From: CAWFLT01 sp963816795
Lineage (GTDB): Bacteria; Acidobacteriota; Vicinamibacteria; Vicinamibacterales; SCN-69-37
DNA: 64,000 bases
Direction of reading: 5' to 3'
Assembly: GCA_963816795.1 (NCBI GenBank)
Contig: CAWFLT010000014.1
Span: 868,001-932,000 of the forward strand
Position 1 is the first letter of the stretch; each line of letters opens with the position of its first letter. Made by a program: the position numbers and the translations under genes. The notes under the pieces are model-generated. The model had not been told where the DNA came from. It did no database searches and worked only from the letters and a program-made list of their open reading frames with translations. Shown here one piece after another: positions 16,077 to 26,836 of the stretch.

Positions 16077-17628
16077 CTAGGCCGATTCACGCAACCGCTC
16101 GCTGAAGTACTTGGCGTACAGATCGCACCGCGGCACCACCTTGCCGCCCTTCCGGCGGACCAGACCGGCCGCCTGCAGGCGATGCGCCAGCAGCTCGTCG
16201 CCCCCGCCCGCGCCGTCGATGATTTTCCTGAACATCGCGATGAGCTCAGGTTTGCGCTGCAGGCGCAGGAGATAGTACCGCAGGTGATCGCCGAAGGGTC
16301 CGCCATCCTCGACGGCGTGCGCGAACAGATCGTCGACCGTCGACGAGGGCGCGCTGCTGGCGAGCAGGTAGAGCGCCTTCCTGGTCAGAAACGGATGTCC
16401 GCCGATGAGCTCGCGCAGCCGCTGCACATCGGCCTCGGCGATCGGTTTGGGATGGAGCGCATTCAAACGCGCGACCTGCTCCGGCTCGAAGTCCTCGAGC
16501 GGCAGCACGACGCCGACGTTGAATGGCGATTCGTGCGGCCGATCGATGAAGAACTGCGGTTCGGTCGAGGTGGAGAGAATCATGTCGAGCTTCTTCCAGA
16601 CCTTGCCGCGGACCGGATGCGCGCGCAGGCCATGCCAGCTCCGCAGCATGGCGAAGAAGTCCTCCGAAAACGTGGTCCGGAAGATCGAATCGGTTTCGTC
16701 GATGGCGAGCATCAACGGAGCGTTCAACGCCGGCAGGATCTGGCGCTCGACGTAGCGTGTGCAGTTCTGGGGATTCGAGAACCCGGGGTCCCACTCCTGA
16801 TCGACGGTGTCGGCCAACTCGAGCTGCTCGGCGATTGAGCACGCAAAACGCTGGAAGAACAGCGTCGCGTCGGCCTTCGTGGCGTCGTCCACCAGTTGGA
16901 AATCGAGGAGCGCGAGGCGCTTTCCGGCGTCGAGCCCGGCCTTGACCGTCCGCATCAGCAGCGAGCTCTTGCCCATCTGGCGCGGCCCTTTGATCGTCAG
17001 CGTCTGGCCGGGCTGTGCGGCCAGCGACAGGGCGGTCGCGTCGGTCGGCCGGGGCAGATACCAGGGATCGTCGACGTCGAGCGTCCCGCCGGGCACCGGC
17101 AACGGCGCCGCGTACGACGGCGGGTATTCGACGCCGGCCGCGGCCTTGGCCGGCCCGGGCCGGGAACCGGTCGACGGGCTGGCCCGCCATCGCGGCGACC
17201 AGCTCCTGCAACAGGCGCGGCGTGTCCCCGGCCGCGTCCCACGTCGCGTACTGGATGGCGTCGAGATAGGCGTTGAGCGGGTACGGCAGTGGACCGTCGA
17301 ATTTCACGCGCACCGGCAAGATGCGCGGGTGCCCGGCGGCCTCGGCGTGATGCCGTGCCATCTCGATCTCGCCGCGCACCATCTCGCTCAGGCTCGACTC
17401 GGCGGTCAGAAAGACAATCAGGTAGTCGGCTTCGCGAACCTGCTTCTCGATCTCGCGCGCCCACGCCTGACCGACCGTCAGTCGCTTGTCGATGAACACG
17501 GCGTGGCCGGCCTGCTCGAGCCCCTGCACGATCTCCGCCGCCAGCGTCTGGTCGGGCTCGACGTCCCGCTTGTAGCTGAGGAAGGCCCGCGCCGCGCGAG
17601 CTGGCGTGCCTGTGTCGACAGCGTCCAT
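16077..17628 (-). CDS. TIR domain - AAA_35 ATPase (frame break)
   Basis: ATG at 17628 (MDAVDTGTPARAARAFLSYK). The TIR domain spans about residues 14-150: AFLSYKRDVEPDQTLAAEIV, GHAVFIDKRLTVGQAWAREI, ADYLIVFLTAESSLSEMVRG with a Glu in RGEIEMAR at the place of the TIR NADase glutamate. After a net +1 break near 17160 the frame continues into an AAA-like domain: IKGPRQMGKSSLLMRT, LMLAIDETDSIFR, PFNVGVVLPLEDFEPEQVAR and GGHPFLTRKALYLL. TIR domains of this kind hydrolyse NAD or make NAD-derived signals, and the ATPase would gate it. The next gene encodes a second ATPase of the same family with a membrane anchor. No regulator gene is adjacent. Confidence 0.85.
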
Positions 17629-17739
17629 GAGGCCCTCTAGAGAGCGGTGCGCCGTGCGCGCAGAGGAACTGGGGAACGTCAACGTTACCAGAATCCAGGG
17701 CCAGGTCCCGGGGCGTCCGCAGTAGGATGGCTCCCGGAC

Positions 17740-19730
17740 ATGTCGACACTCGACCAGTTGTTCGGCGGCGGCGCCTGGTTTCGCACGGTGCGGACGAGCG
17801 CCAGCGGTCCCGCCGGACAGTTGCCGATCACGGCCGAGATGCTGCTCGACGAGCCGAGCGGCCACCTGTTCGGCATGACGCAGGATGCCGGCATGGGATG
17901 GAATCCGGCCGACGTCTGGCGCGATCAGTTCCTGATTCTCAGCACGCACGGCGGACTGCGCGACGCGGACGGCCGGCCGATCGCGCTCGGATACCACACC
18001 GGGCATTGGGAAATCGGCCTGCTCGTCCGCGCCGCCGCCGAAACGCTGCGCGGTGCCGGCGTCGTGCCGTTCGCCGCCTATTGCTCCGATCCGTGCGATG
18101 GCCGCACTCAAGGCACGACCGGCATGTTCGACAGCCTGCCGTACCGCAACGACGCCGCCATCACGATGCGGCGGCTCGTGCGTTCGCTGCCGCGGCGATC
18201 GGGCGTGATGGGCATCGCGACCTGCGACAAAGGCCTGCCCGCGATGATGCTCGCGCTCGCTGGCTGCGCGGACCTGCCCGGGATCATCGTGCCGGGTGGA
18301 GTGACGCTGCCGGCCGCAGGGGCCGAGGACGCCGGGAAGGTGCAATCGATCGGCGCCCGGTTCGCGCACGGCCTGATCACCCTCGAGACGGCGGCGGCGA
18401 TGGGGTGCCGCGCATGCGGTACGCCGGGCGGCGGGTGCCAGTTCCTCGGCACGGCGGCGACCGCGCAAGTCGTCGCCGAGGCGTTCGGCCTGTGCCTGCC
18501 GCACAGCGCGCTCGCACCCTCCGGCGAACCGGTGTGGCTGGACATGGCGCACCGATCGGCGCTGGCGTTGGTGCAACTGGCGGCGACCAAGACATCGCTG
18601 TCGGCGATTCTCACGCCCGCCGCGCTCGAGAACGCGATGCTCGTCCATGCGGCCGTCGGCGGCTCGACGAATCTCCTGCTCCATATCCCGGCGATCGCGC
18701 ACGCCGCGGGCCTCCGCCGGCCGACGCTTGACGACTGGACGCGCGTCAATCGCGCGACACCGCGCCTGGTTGACGCGCTGCCCAACGGGCCGCGCAACCA
18801 TCCCACGGTGCAGGTCTTTCTTGCCGGCGGCGTGCCCGAGGTCATGCTGCATCTGCGCCGCATGGGCCTCCTCAACGTGGATGTGCCCACCGTCAGCGGC
18901 GCGACGCTCGCAGCGGTGCTGGATTGGTGGGAGCACAGCGATCGCCGGCGTGAGGCGCGCGCGCGCCTTCAGGAAGCCGACGGGATCGATCCCGATCACG
19001 TGATCATGGACCCGGACCGCGCGCGCGCGGCCGGACTCTCGAGCACGGTCATCTTCCCGGTCGGCAACATCGCGCCGCAGGGCTCGGTCGTCAAAGCGAC
19101 GGCGATCGATCCGGCCGTGATCGACGATCACGACGTGTACCGCCATCGGGGGCCGGCACGCGTCTTCGTGTCCGAACACGACGCGATTCGCGCCATCAAG
19201 GGCCTCACCGACTCGCCCAGTGCGCGCACACGACGTCGTCGTCCTGATCGGTGCGGGACCACTCGGCACCGGGATGGAAGAGACCTACCAGCTGACGTCG
19301 GCGCTCAAGTATCTGCCCTGGGGAAAGACCGTAGCGGTTGTGACTGATGCGCGCTTCTCCGGCGTCTCGACCGGCGCCTGCCTCGGCCATGTCGGGCCGG
19401 AAGCCCTGGCCGGCGGTCCGATTGGCAAGCTGCGCGACGGCGACGTTCTCGAGATCGAGATCGACCGCCGGAATCTGACTGGGCGCGGTGAATCTCGTCG
19501 AGGCCGATGGGCAACCGCTCGACGCCGCCGCGGCGCGCCGGCTGCTCGCCTCGCGCGATCCGCACCCCGGGCTCCGGGCTCACCCGCAGTTGCCCGCCGA
19601 CACGCGGCTCTGGGCGGCGCTGCAGCAGGCCGGCGGCGGCGTCTGGGGCGGTTGCGTCTACGACGTCGAGGCCATCGTCGCCATCATCAACGCCGGCGTG
19701 AAGGCGCTGGCCGAGGAGGACCGATCATGA
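17740..19730 (+). CDS. YjhG/YagF-type dehydratase of the IlvD/Edd family (two frame breaks)
   Basis: About 663 codons in three frame segments, the normal size of the YjhG group. Signatures: LFGMTQDAGMGWNPADVWRD, GYHTGHWEIGLLVRAA, YCSDPCDGRTQGTTGMFDSL and CDKGLPAMMLALAGC (Cys ligands of the Fe-S cluster), GCRACGTPGGGCQFLGTA, then GPLGTGMEETYQLTSALKYL and VTDARFSGVSTGACLGHVGP after the first break. Frames change by net +1 near 19220 and near 19484; the family is intact across both. Members dehydrate sugar acids such as D-xylonate to 2-keto-3-deoxy acids. A TAGGAT at 17723-17728 suggests a leaderless start. It fits with the aldolase operon at the left edge, which would cleave such products. Confidence 0.88.
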
Positions 19731-20155
19731 TCACCAAGCGTGATATTGCCGTCGCGGTCGTCGCGGCGAGCGTGACCGTCACCGTCGTCGCCGCGCGACA
19801 GGCGCCGGCCGTGCTGTCGTCCACGGCGTACGACTGGACGACGATCGCCGAGAAGAAGACCGAGATCGGCTCGACCCGTCACGTGGTTCGCGCCCCGACG
19901 GCGACGCTCGACGAACTGGAAATGCACATTACGACGCTCAACCCCGGCCAGACGTCGCACGCGCCGCATCAGCATCCAAACGAAGAGCTGATCATCATCA
20001 AGGAAGGGACAGTCGAAGTGCTCGTGCTCGGCATCTGGAAGCGAGTGGGCGCCGGCTCGATCATCTTCAATGCATCGAATCAGCTGCACGCCATCCGCAA
20101 CGTCGGCACCGGCCCGACGACGTACCACGTCATCAATTGGAAGTCGAAACCGTAA
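19727..20155 (+). CDS. Exported cupin-domain protein
   Basis: 142 residues starting at an ATGA overlap with the dehydratase stop. N-terminal signal-like stretch (DIAVAVVAASVTVTVVAARQ), then a single cupin barrel: HAPHQHPNEELIIIKEGTVE supplies the His/His/Glu metal ligands, ASNQLHAIRNVG the second motif His. The coupling to a sugar-acid dehydratase suggests an isomerase or sugar-acid binding role, but no substrate can be named. Confidence 0.85.
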   Translation: MITKRDIAVAVVAASVTVTVVAARQAPAVLSSTAYDWTTIAEKKTEIGSTRHVVRAPTATLDELEMHITTLNPGQTSHAPHQHPNEELIIIKEGTVEVLVLGIWKRVGAGSIIFNASNQLHAIRNVGTGPTTYHVINWKSKP

Positions 20156-20158
20156 GTG

Positions 20159-20237
20159 CAGGGCGTTTTGCAAACGCGTAGCGCGGATTGGGCTGCAATC
20201 CGCGTGCAGTTGGCGGGCCCCAACCCGGCCCGCCCTA
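20159..20237. repeat. 79-bp double-hairpin element, copy A
   Basis: Runs from cagggcgttttgcaaacgcg to ggcccgccctacg. Contains the GCGGATT/AATCCGC stem and the GGCGGGCC/GGCCCGCC stem. Its right end GCCCTA supplies, on the minus strand, the TAG stop of the Gfo/Idh/MocA gene (20237-20235). Same length as the copies at 44736 and 53274. Confidence 0.85.
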
Positions 20238-21630
20238 CGAGTCGATCACGTACGGCCAGCGCTGCGGCCGCGACAACATCGCGTTGGCCGCGTCGTCGTT
20301 CTTGAAGCGTTCTTTGATCGGATCCCAGGAGAGCGTGCGTCCCGTCTTCATCGCGATGTGATGCAGGAGACAGGCCGAGCACGACCGGTGCGCGACTTCC
20401 ACCGGCGCGATCGGCGGCTGGCGCGATCGGATGCTCTCGAGCCAGTTGCCGTGATGCTGTTTGCTCACAGGCAGGTGGATTTCATCCGGCCCGATGACCG
20501 ACGTGATGATCTTCGGATCACTTGCCGCGAGCGCCTGCGGGTCTTTCAGTTTGGCGACCGGATCGCTCGCCGTGACGGTTTCGTTGCCGCGTGAGACGAA
20601 GATCCAGCCCTTCGTTCCCTCGAAGCGGACGCCGTTCGGGAACTCGCCGCTGACGATCATCCGGACGCCGTTGGCGTAACGGCCTTCGGTGCGGAACGGC
20701 CCGTGCACGTCCCAGAGCCCGGACTTCGGAAACTCCGCGCGGCCCGAGATCTCGATCGGCCCCGTGTGCTCGGTGTCCATGCCCCAGTGCGCGCTGTCGA
20801 CGTGGTGCGCGCCCCAGCCGGTGATCATGCCGGCCCCGAATTGCTCGCAGCGGAGCCAGCCTGGCCGGTCGTAGCCGGACTGCGGATGCACGCGTTTCTC
20901 GGTGTAGTAGCACGTGAGGCGTCGATCCCAGCCAGGCGTCGTAGTTGAGGCCCTTCGGAACCGGCATCTCTGCCTCGATGTCGCCCGAAGGATCGCCTGG
21001 GAGCCCGACCTGCACGGTCTTCAACTCGCCGATGCGCCCGTTCCGGACGAGCTCCGCGGCATAGCGGAACTGCGGCGACGATCGTTGCTGGCTGCCGATC
21101 TGGAAAATGCGGCCCGAACGGTGGACCGCGTTGCTCAGCGCGCGGCCCTCGTCGATGGTCAGCGACGCCGGCTTCTGCAGATAGACGTCCTTGCCCGCGT
21201 TCACCGCCTGGATCGCGATGATCGCGTGCCAGTGGTCCGGCGTGCTGATCACGACGGCGTCGATGTCCTTGTTGGCCAGCAGTTCCCGGTAGTCGGCGTA
21301 CGTCGTCACGCCGTCGTAGGGCTTGCCGGTGGTCTTGGTGTAGTAGGCGTTGACCAGCGTCCTGGCGTCGGCGACGCGCCGGCTGTCGACATCGCAGACC
21401 GCGACGATACGTGCGGTGGCGTGCTGCCAGATCCCAGGAAGGTCGTGTCCCCGCGAGATGCGACCGGTGCCGATCGCGCCGACGTTGATGCGATTGCTCG
21501 GAGCGGTCTGGCCGAACACGGAAGCTGGCACGATCGCCGGAAACCCGGCCGCGACGGTCGCCGCGGCGGCGCCGCGAGCGGCCGTCGTGAGGAAGGTCCG
21601 TCGCGATGGGTGTCGGGGATCTGTGGGCAT
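20235..21630 (-). CDS. Gfo/Idh/MocA oxidoreductase, Tat-exported (frame break)
   Basis: Starts MPTDPRHPSRRTFLTTAARG, a Tat leader. Rossmann domain: RINVGAIGTGRISRGHDLPG and IVAVCDVDSRRVADART, catalytic/lid region VVISTPDHWHAIIAIQAVNA and GKDVYLQKPASLTIDEG, then the C-terminal beta domain. A net +1 break near 20918 separates YDAWLGSTPH from the segment starting EKRVHPQSGYDRPGW. Exported members act on sugars or sugar derivatives with bound NAD(P). The stop codon is the first TAG of the adjoining repeat element. It lies 2 bases downstream of a second gene of the same family: one operon. Confidence 0.88.
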
Positions 21631-21632
21631 CG

Positions 21633-22812
21633 CTATCTCGAGAAGTTGAGCCGCTGGGCCTGGGCCTGGGCCTTGAGCATCAGCTCGGTCGCCAGGAAGC
21701 AGTGCGCCTGCGTCATCGCGGTCTCCGTGCGGTTGACGACGTCGGAGACGAGCGCGGCGCCGTACGGCAGCGCGACGTCCCGGCAGTCGATGTAGCGCGT
21801 TTCTTTCTGATCGACGAGAAACAGATGGCTTTCCCCGGTGCGGCCGGCGATGTCGACGTTCTTGCGAATCTCGATGAACCCGTCAGTGCCGAGAATGGTC
21901 AGCCGGCCATCGCCCCAGGTCGCCAGGCCGCCAGGCGTGAACCAATCGACGCGGATGTAGCCGGTGCCCGCGTCGCCGCGCAGGACGACATCGCCGAAAT
22001 CCTCGAAGGCCGGATACTGCGCGTGGTGGACGTTGCCGACCTGCGACGCGACGACGTCCGCGCGCGTCGAGCCCGTGAAGTGGAGGAACTGATCGGCCTG
22101 GTGCGATCCGATGTCGCACAGGATGCCGCCGAACTTCGCCTTGTCGAAAAACCACGCCGGCCGTGTCGTTCACGTTGGTGCGATGCGGGCCGAGCCCGAT
22201 GGTCTGGACGACGCGGCCGATCGCGCCGGCCTTGACGAGCTCCGACGCCTTGACCGTCGCGCGGTTCTCGAAGCGCTCGCTGTACATGATCGAGTAGATG
22301 CGGCGCGTCTCGGCCTGAACGCGACGCACCTCGGCCAGTTGCGCGAGCGTGGTGATGCCCGGCTTGTCGGCCATGTAGTCCTTGCCGTGCTGCATCACGC
22401 GAATGCCGAGCGGCGCACGTTCGTCGGGCACGATCGAGCTCAGCACGAGCTGGATCGTCTTGTCCTCGAGGACTTCACGCTCGCTCTGAACCAGCCGGGC
22501 CTGCGGAAACTGTTTGGCGAACGCCGCGACGAGGTCCGGCTCCTTCGCGTACATCGACACCAGTTCGCCGCCGCCGCGGAGCACGGCGTTCACCTGGCCG
22601 TTGATGTGCGCGTGATTGACGCCCACCACGCCGAACCTGATGCGCGGTCCGGCGCCCGCGCCCTGCGTTTCTGCCGTTGCCGCCTCCGTCCGCACGCTGC
22701 CCTCCCCGGCGCCGCTCGCGAGGGCCTGCCCTCGACTCGCCGCGACCGCCGCCGCGGATCCGGCCACACCTTTGATGAACTCCCGGCGCCCCACGCGCGT
22801 GTCGGCGGCCAT
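21633..22812 (-). CDS. Gfo/Idh/MocA oxidoreductase, Tat-exported (frame break)
   Basis: ATG at 22812 (MAADTRVGRREFIKGVAGSA, a Tat leader with RREFIK). N-terminal nucleotide fold RIRFGVVGVNHAHINGQVNA, then LVLSSIVPDERAPLGIRVMQ and GKDYMADKPGITTLAQLAEV. A net +1 break near 22156 splits NVNDTAG from the rest, which continues as KFGGILCDIGSHQADQFLHF, with HCFLATELMLKAQAQAQRL at the end. First gene of the two-gene oxidoreductase operon. A TATAAA on the minus strand at 22847-22842 may be its -10 element. Confidence 0.85.
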
Positions 22813-22867
22813 CAGCGAACCTGCTTCACGGTAGGGGGATTTTATAGCGGTTTTCCATTGACGTACG

Positions 22868-23002
22868 TAGGGCGGGCCGGGTTGGGGCCGGCCAACCGCA
22901 CGCGGATTCCAACCCAATCCGCGCTACGCGTTCTACGTAGGGCGGGCCGGGTTGGGGCCCGCCAACTGCACGCGGATTGCAACCCAATCCGCGCTACGCG
23001 TT
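22868..23002. repeat. Two tandem, 3'-truncated copies of the 79-bp element (copies B1, B2)
   Basis: TAGGGCGGGCCGGGTTGGGG begins at 22868 and again at 22938; each unit stops at the acgcgtt step and lacks the final tggaaaatgcccta. The hairpin-2 loops differ (ccaaccc, gcaaccc) while the GCGGATT/AATCCGC stems are unchanged. Hairpin 1 is altered in the first unit (ggccggcc). Confidence 0.85.
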
Positions 23003-23026
23003 CGCAGCCGCGCTATGATTTGCCGC

Positions 23027-24559
23027 ATGAGAGCGAGAGTCCGCATCCGTTCGATCAGGGCCATCGGCGTCGCGGCAGCGTGTGGCGCGCTGCTGCTGTC
23101 GATCGCCACCACGTCGGCGCAGCAGACCACGCCGCCTCCACCCCCGCCGGCACAGGCCCCGGCGCCGCCGCCGAATCCCAACGCGGCCGCGACGGCAGCC
23201 GACCATCGCAACATGATGGAGCAGCTCGGCATCACCGCGCTCCGCCCGGGCCCGAGCGGCAACGAGTCGGCGCCGAACCACGCCAACTACGACGAGGCGC
23301 TGGCCAATCCCTACCCGAACCTGCCGGAAGTGCTCACCCTCAAGAACGGGCAGAAGGTGACGCGGGCCGACGGATGGTGGAAGCAGCGGCGGCCGGAGAT
23401 CGTCGAAGAGTTCGACCGCGAGGTGCTCGGCCGGGTGCCGAAAGACGTGCCGAAGGTCGCCTGGGTCGTCAACCGCACGGAGAACTTCACGGTGGGCGGC
23501 ATGCCCGTCGTCGGCAAGGAACTGATCGGCAAAGTCGACAACGCGGCCTACCCTGATGTCTCCGTCAATATTCAGATGACGGTCGTGACGCCAGCCGCCA
23601 CGACGAAGCCAGTCCCCGTGATGATGATGTTCGGCGGACGGTCCGGCATGCCGCCGGCGCCTGGCACACCGCCGCCGCCCGCGCGTGGCTTCGGCCCCGG
23701 ACGCGGGACTCCGCCGCCGGCGCCCGCGACGCCGCCCGATCCGCCGGCCACCGAGCAACTGATTGCGAGCGGCTGGGGATACGCGACGATCAACCCCGGC
23801 AGCATCCAGGCGGACAACGGCGCGGGGTTGACGGCCGGCATCATCGGGCTGGTCAACAAAGGCCAGCGGCGCAAGCCGGACGATTGGGGATCGCTGCGGG
23901 CGTGGGCGTGGGGAGCGTCGCGCGGGCTCGACTACCTGGAAACCGACAAGACGGTGGACGCGAAGAAGGTCGGGATCGAAGGCGTCTCGCGTTACGGCAA
24001 GGCCGCCCTCGTGACGATGGCCTACGATCAGCGCTTCGCGCTGGTGCTGGTCGGCTCGTCGGGCGAAGGCGGCGCCAAGCTGCATCGCCGGAATTTTGGC
24101 GAAGCCGTCGAGAATCTGACCGGCTCCGGCGAGTACCACTGGATGGCCGGCAACTTCCTGAAGTACGGCACGGCCGAATCGACGTTCGGCAGCAAGAACG
24201 CCGGCGACATCCCGGTGGACGCGCATCAGTTGATTGCGCTCTGCGCGCCGCGCCTGACCTTCATCAGTTACGGCGTGCCGGAACGCGGCGACGCGAAGTG
24301 GCTCGATCAGCAAGGCAGCTATATGGCGGCGGTCGCGGCGCAGCCGGTGTTCCGGCTGCTCGGCGCCAAGGGCCTCGGCGTCTCAGACGACTACATGAAA
24401 GAGAAGATGCCGGCCGTGAACGTGAGCCTGCTCGATGGTCAGCTCGCGTGGCGCCAGCACGACGGCGGGCATACCGACGGCCCGAACTGGAAATATTTCA
24501 TTCCGTGGGCGAACAGGTTCCTCAAACACACCGCGCCCACGGCGCCCAGTACGCGGTGA
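23027..24559 (+). CDS. Exported glucuronoyl-esterase-like (CE15) hydrolase
   Basis: About 510 residues; Sec signal IRAIGVAAACGALLLSIATT-S-AQQ. The catalytic region carries GIEGVSRYGKAALVTMAYD, the CE15 nucleophile motif (family usual GCSRxGK, here Val before Ser), plus SSGEGGAKLHRRNFGE and a late RQHDGGHTDGPNWKYF His. CE15 enzymes split ester bonds between lignin alcohols and glucuronic acid of xylan. Two Pro-rich stretches are present: one after the signal, and one inside the fold (GMPPAPGTPPPPARGFGPGR). Start chosen at 23027 because a TATGAT -10 (23014-23019) sits just upstream; an in-frame ATG at 23015 lies within it. The stop overlaps the next GTG. Confidence 0.82.
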   Translation: MRARVRIRSIRAIGVAAACGALLLSIATTSAQQTTPPPPPPAQAPAPPPNPNAAATAADHRNMMEQLGITALRPGPSGNESAPNHANYDEALANPYPNLPEVLTLKNGQKVTRADGWWKQRRPEIVEEFDREVLGRVPKDVPKVAWVVNRTENFTVGGMPVVGKELIGKVDNAAYPDVSVNIQMTVVTPAATTKPVPVMMMFGGRSGMPPAPGTPPPPARGFGPGRGTPPPAPATPPDPPATEQLIASGWGYATINPGSIQADNGAGLTAGIIGLVNKGQRRKPDDWGSLRAWAWGASRGLDYLETDKTVDAKKVGIEGVSRYGKAALVTMAYDQRFALVLVGSSGEGGAKLHRRNFGEAVENLTGSGEYHWMAGNFLKYGTAESTFGSKNAGDIPVDAHQLIALCAPRLTFISYGVPERGDAKWLDQQGSYMAAVAAQPVFRLLGAKGLGVSDDYMKEKMPAVNVSLLDGQLAWRQHDGGHTDGPNWKYFIPWANRFLKHTAPTAPSTR

Positions 24560-25410
24560 CCGCCGACACCTGGGCACGCGCCAGCGTGCGCCTGGCGATC
24601 GCGCTCATGACGTGCGGCGCCCTCATTGTCGGCGCCGCGCGATCGCGTGCGCAGACGCCGGCACCGGGTGCGACTGCCGCGTCCGTCCCACCGGGTCCGG
24701 CCGATCGGGCGGCGCCGCGCACCGATCGGAACTCGATGGTCGCGCACGAGCAGTTGCTCGAGAAAGCGCGAACGGGCCGCATCGACGTCTATTTCGTCGG
24801 CGATTCGATCACCCGGCGCTGGGGCGCGACGGATTACCCCGAGCTGTTGGCGCACTGGCGGAAGAACTTCTTCGGCTGGAACGCCGGCAACTTCGGCTGG
24901 GGCGCCGATCGGACGGAGCACATGCTCTGGCGCCTCGAAAACGGTGAGCTCGACGGCGTCAATCCCAAAGTCATCGTGATCCACGGCGGCACCAACAACA
25001 TCGGGGCGCGGCCCGGAGATGACAGCAAGGTCGCCGAGATTACGCGCGGACTGACCGCGATTCTCAACCTCTGCCAGAAGAAGGCGCCGGGCGCCACGAT
25101 CATCCTGACCGCGATCTTCCCCCGCAACGACAACATGGCGGTGATGCCGGAGATCGATCGCATCAACGCGAACCTCGCGCGCCTGGCGAACGGTCGCAGC
25201 GTGCGCTATCTCAACGTCAACGATCAGCTCGCCGACAAAGACGGCCGGCTGTTTGCCGGCGTGATGAACGACGCCGACAAGCTGCATCCCACGCTGAAGG
25301 GCTACCAGGTCTGGGCGGACGGACTCAGGCCGATCTTCCTGGAACTGCTCGGCCCGCCGGCCGCCACCGACCTGGCGCCAGCGCCGACCGGCAATCCCAA
25401 CGTGAAGGGC

Positions 25411-26739
<1,329 letters not shown>

Positions 26740-26836
26740 AGGGTCGCCGGCCACGACATGACGTCGCATGACGGGCACGTCGCTCAGTGTACGCGAACGC
26801 GAGTAGGGCATAATCGCGGCGAAACGGCCCATTCCG

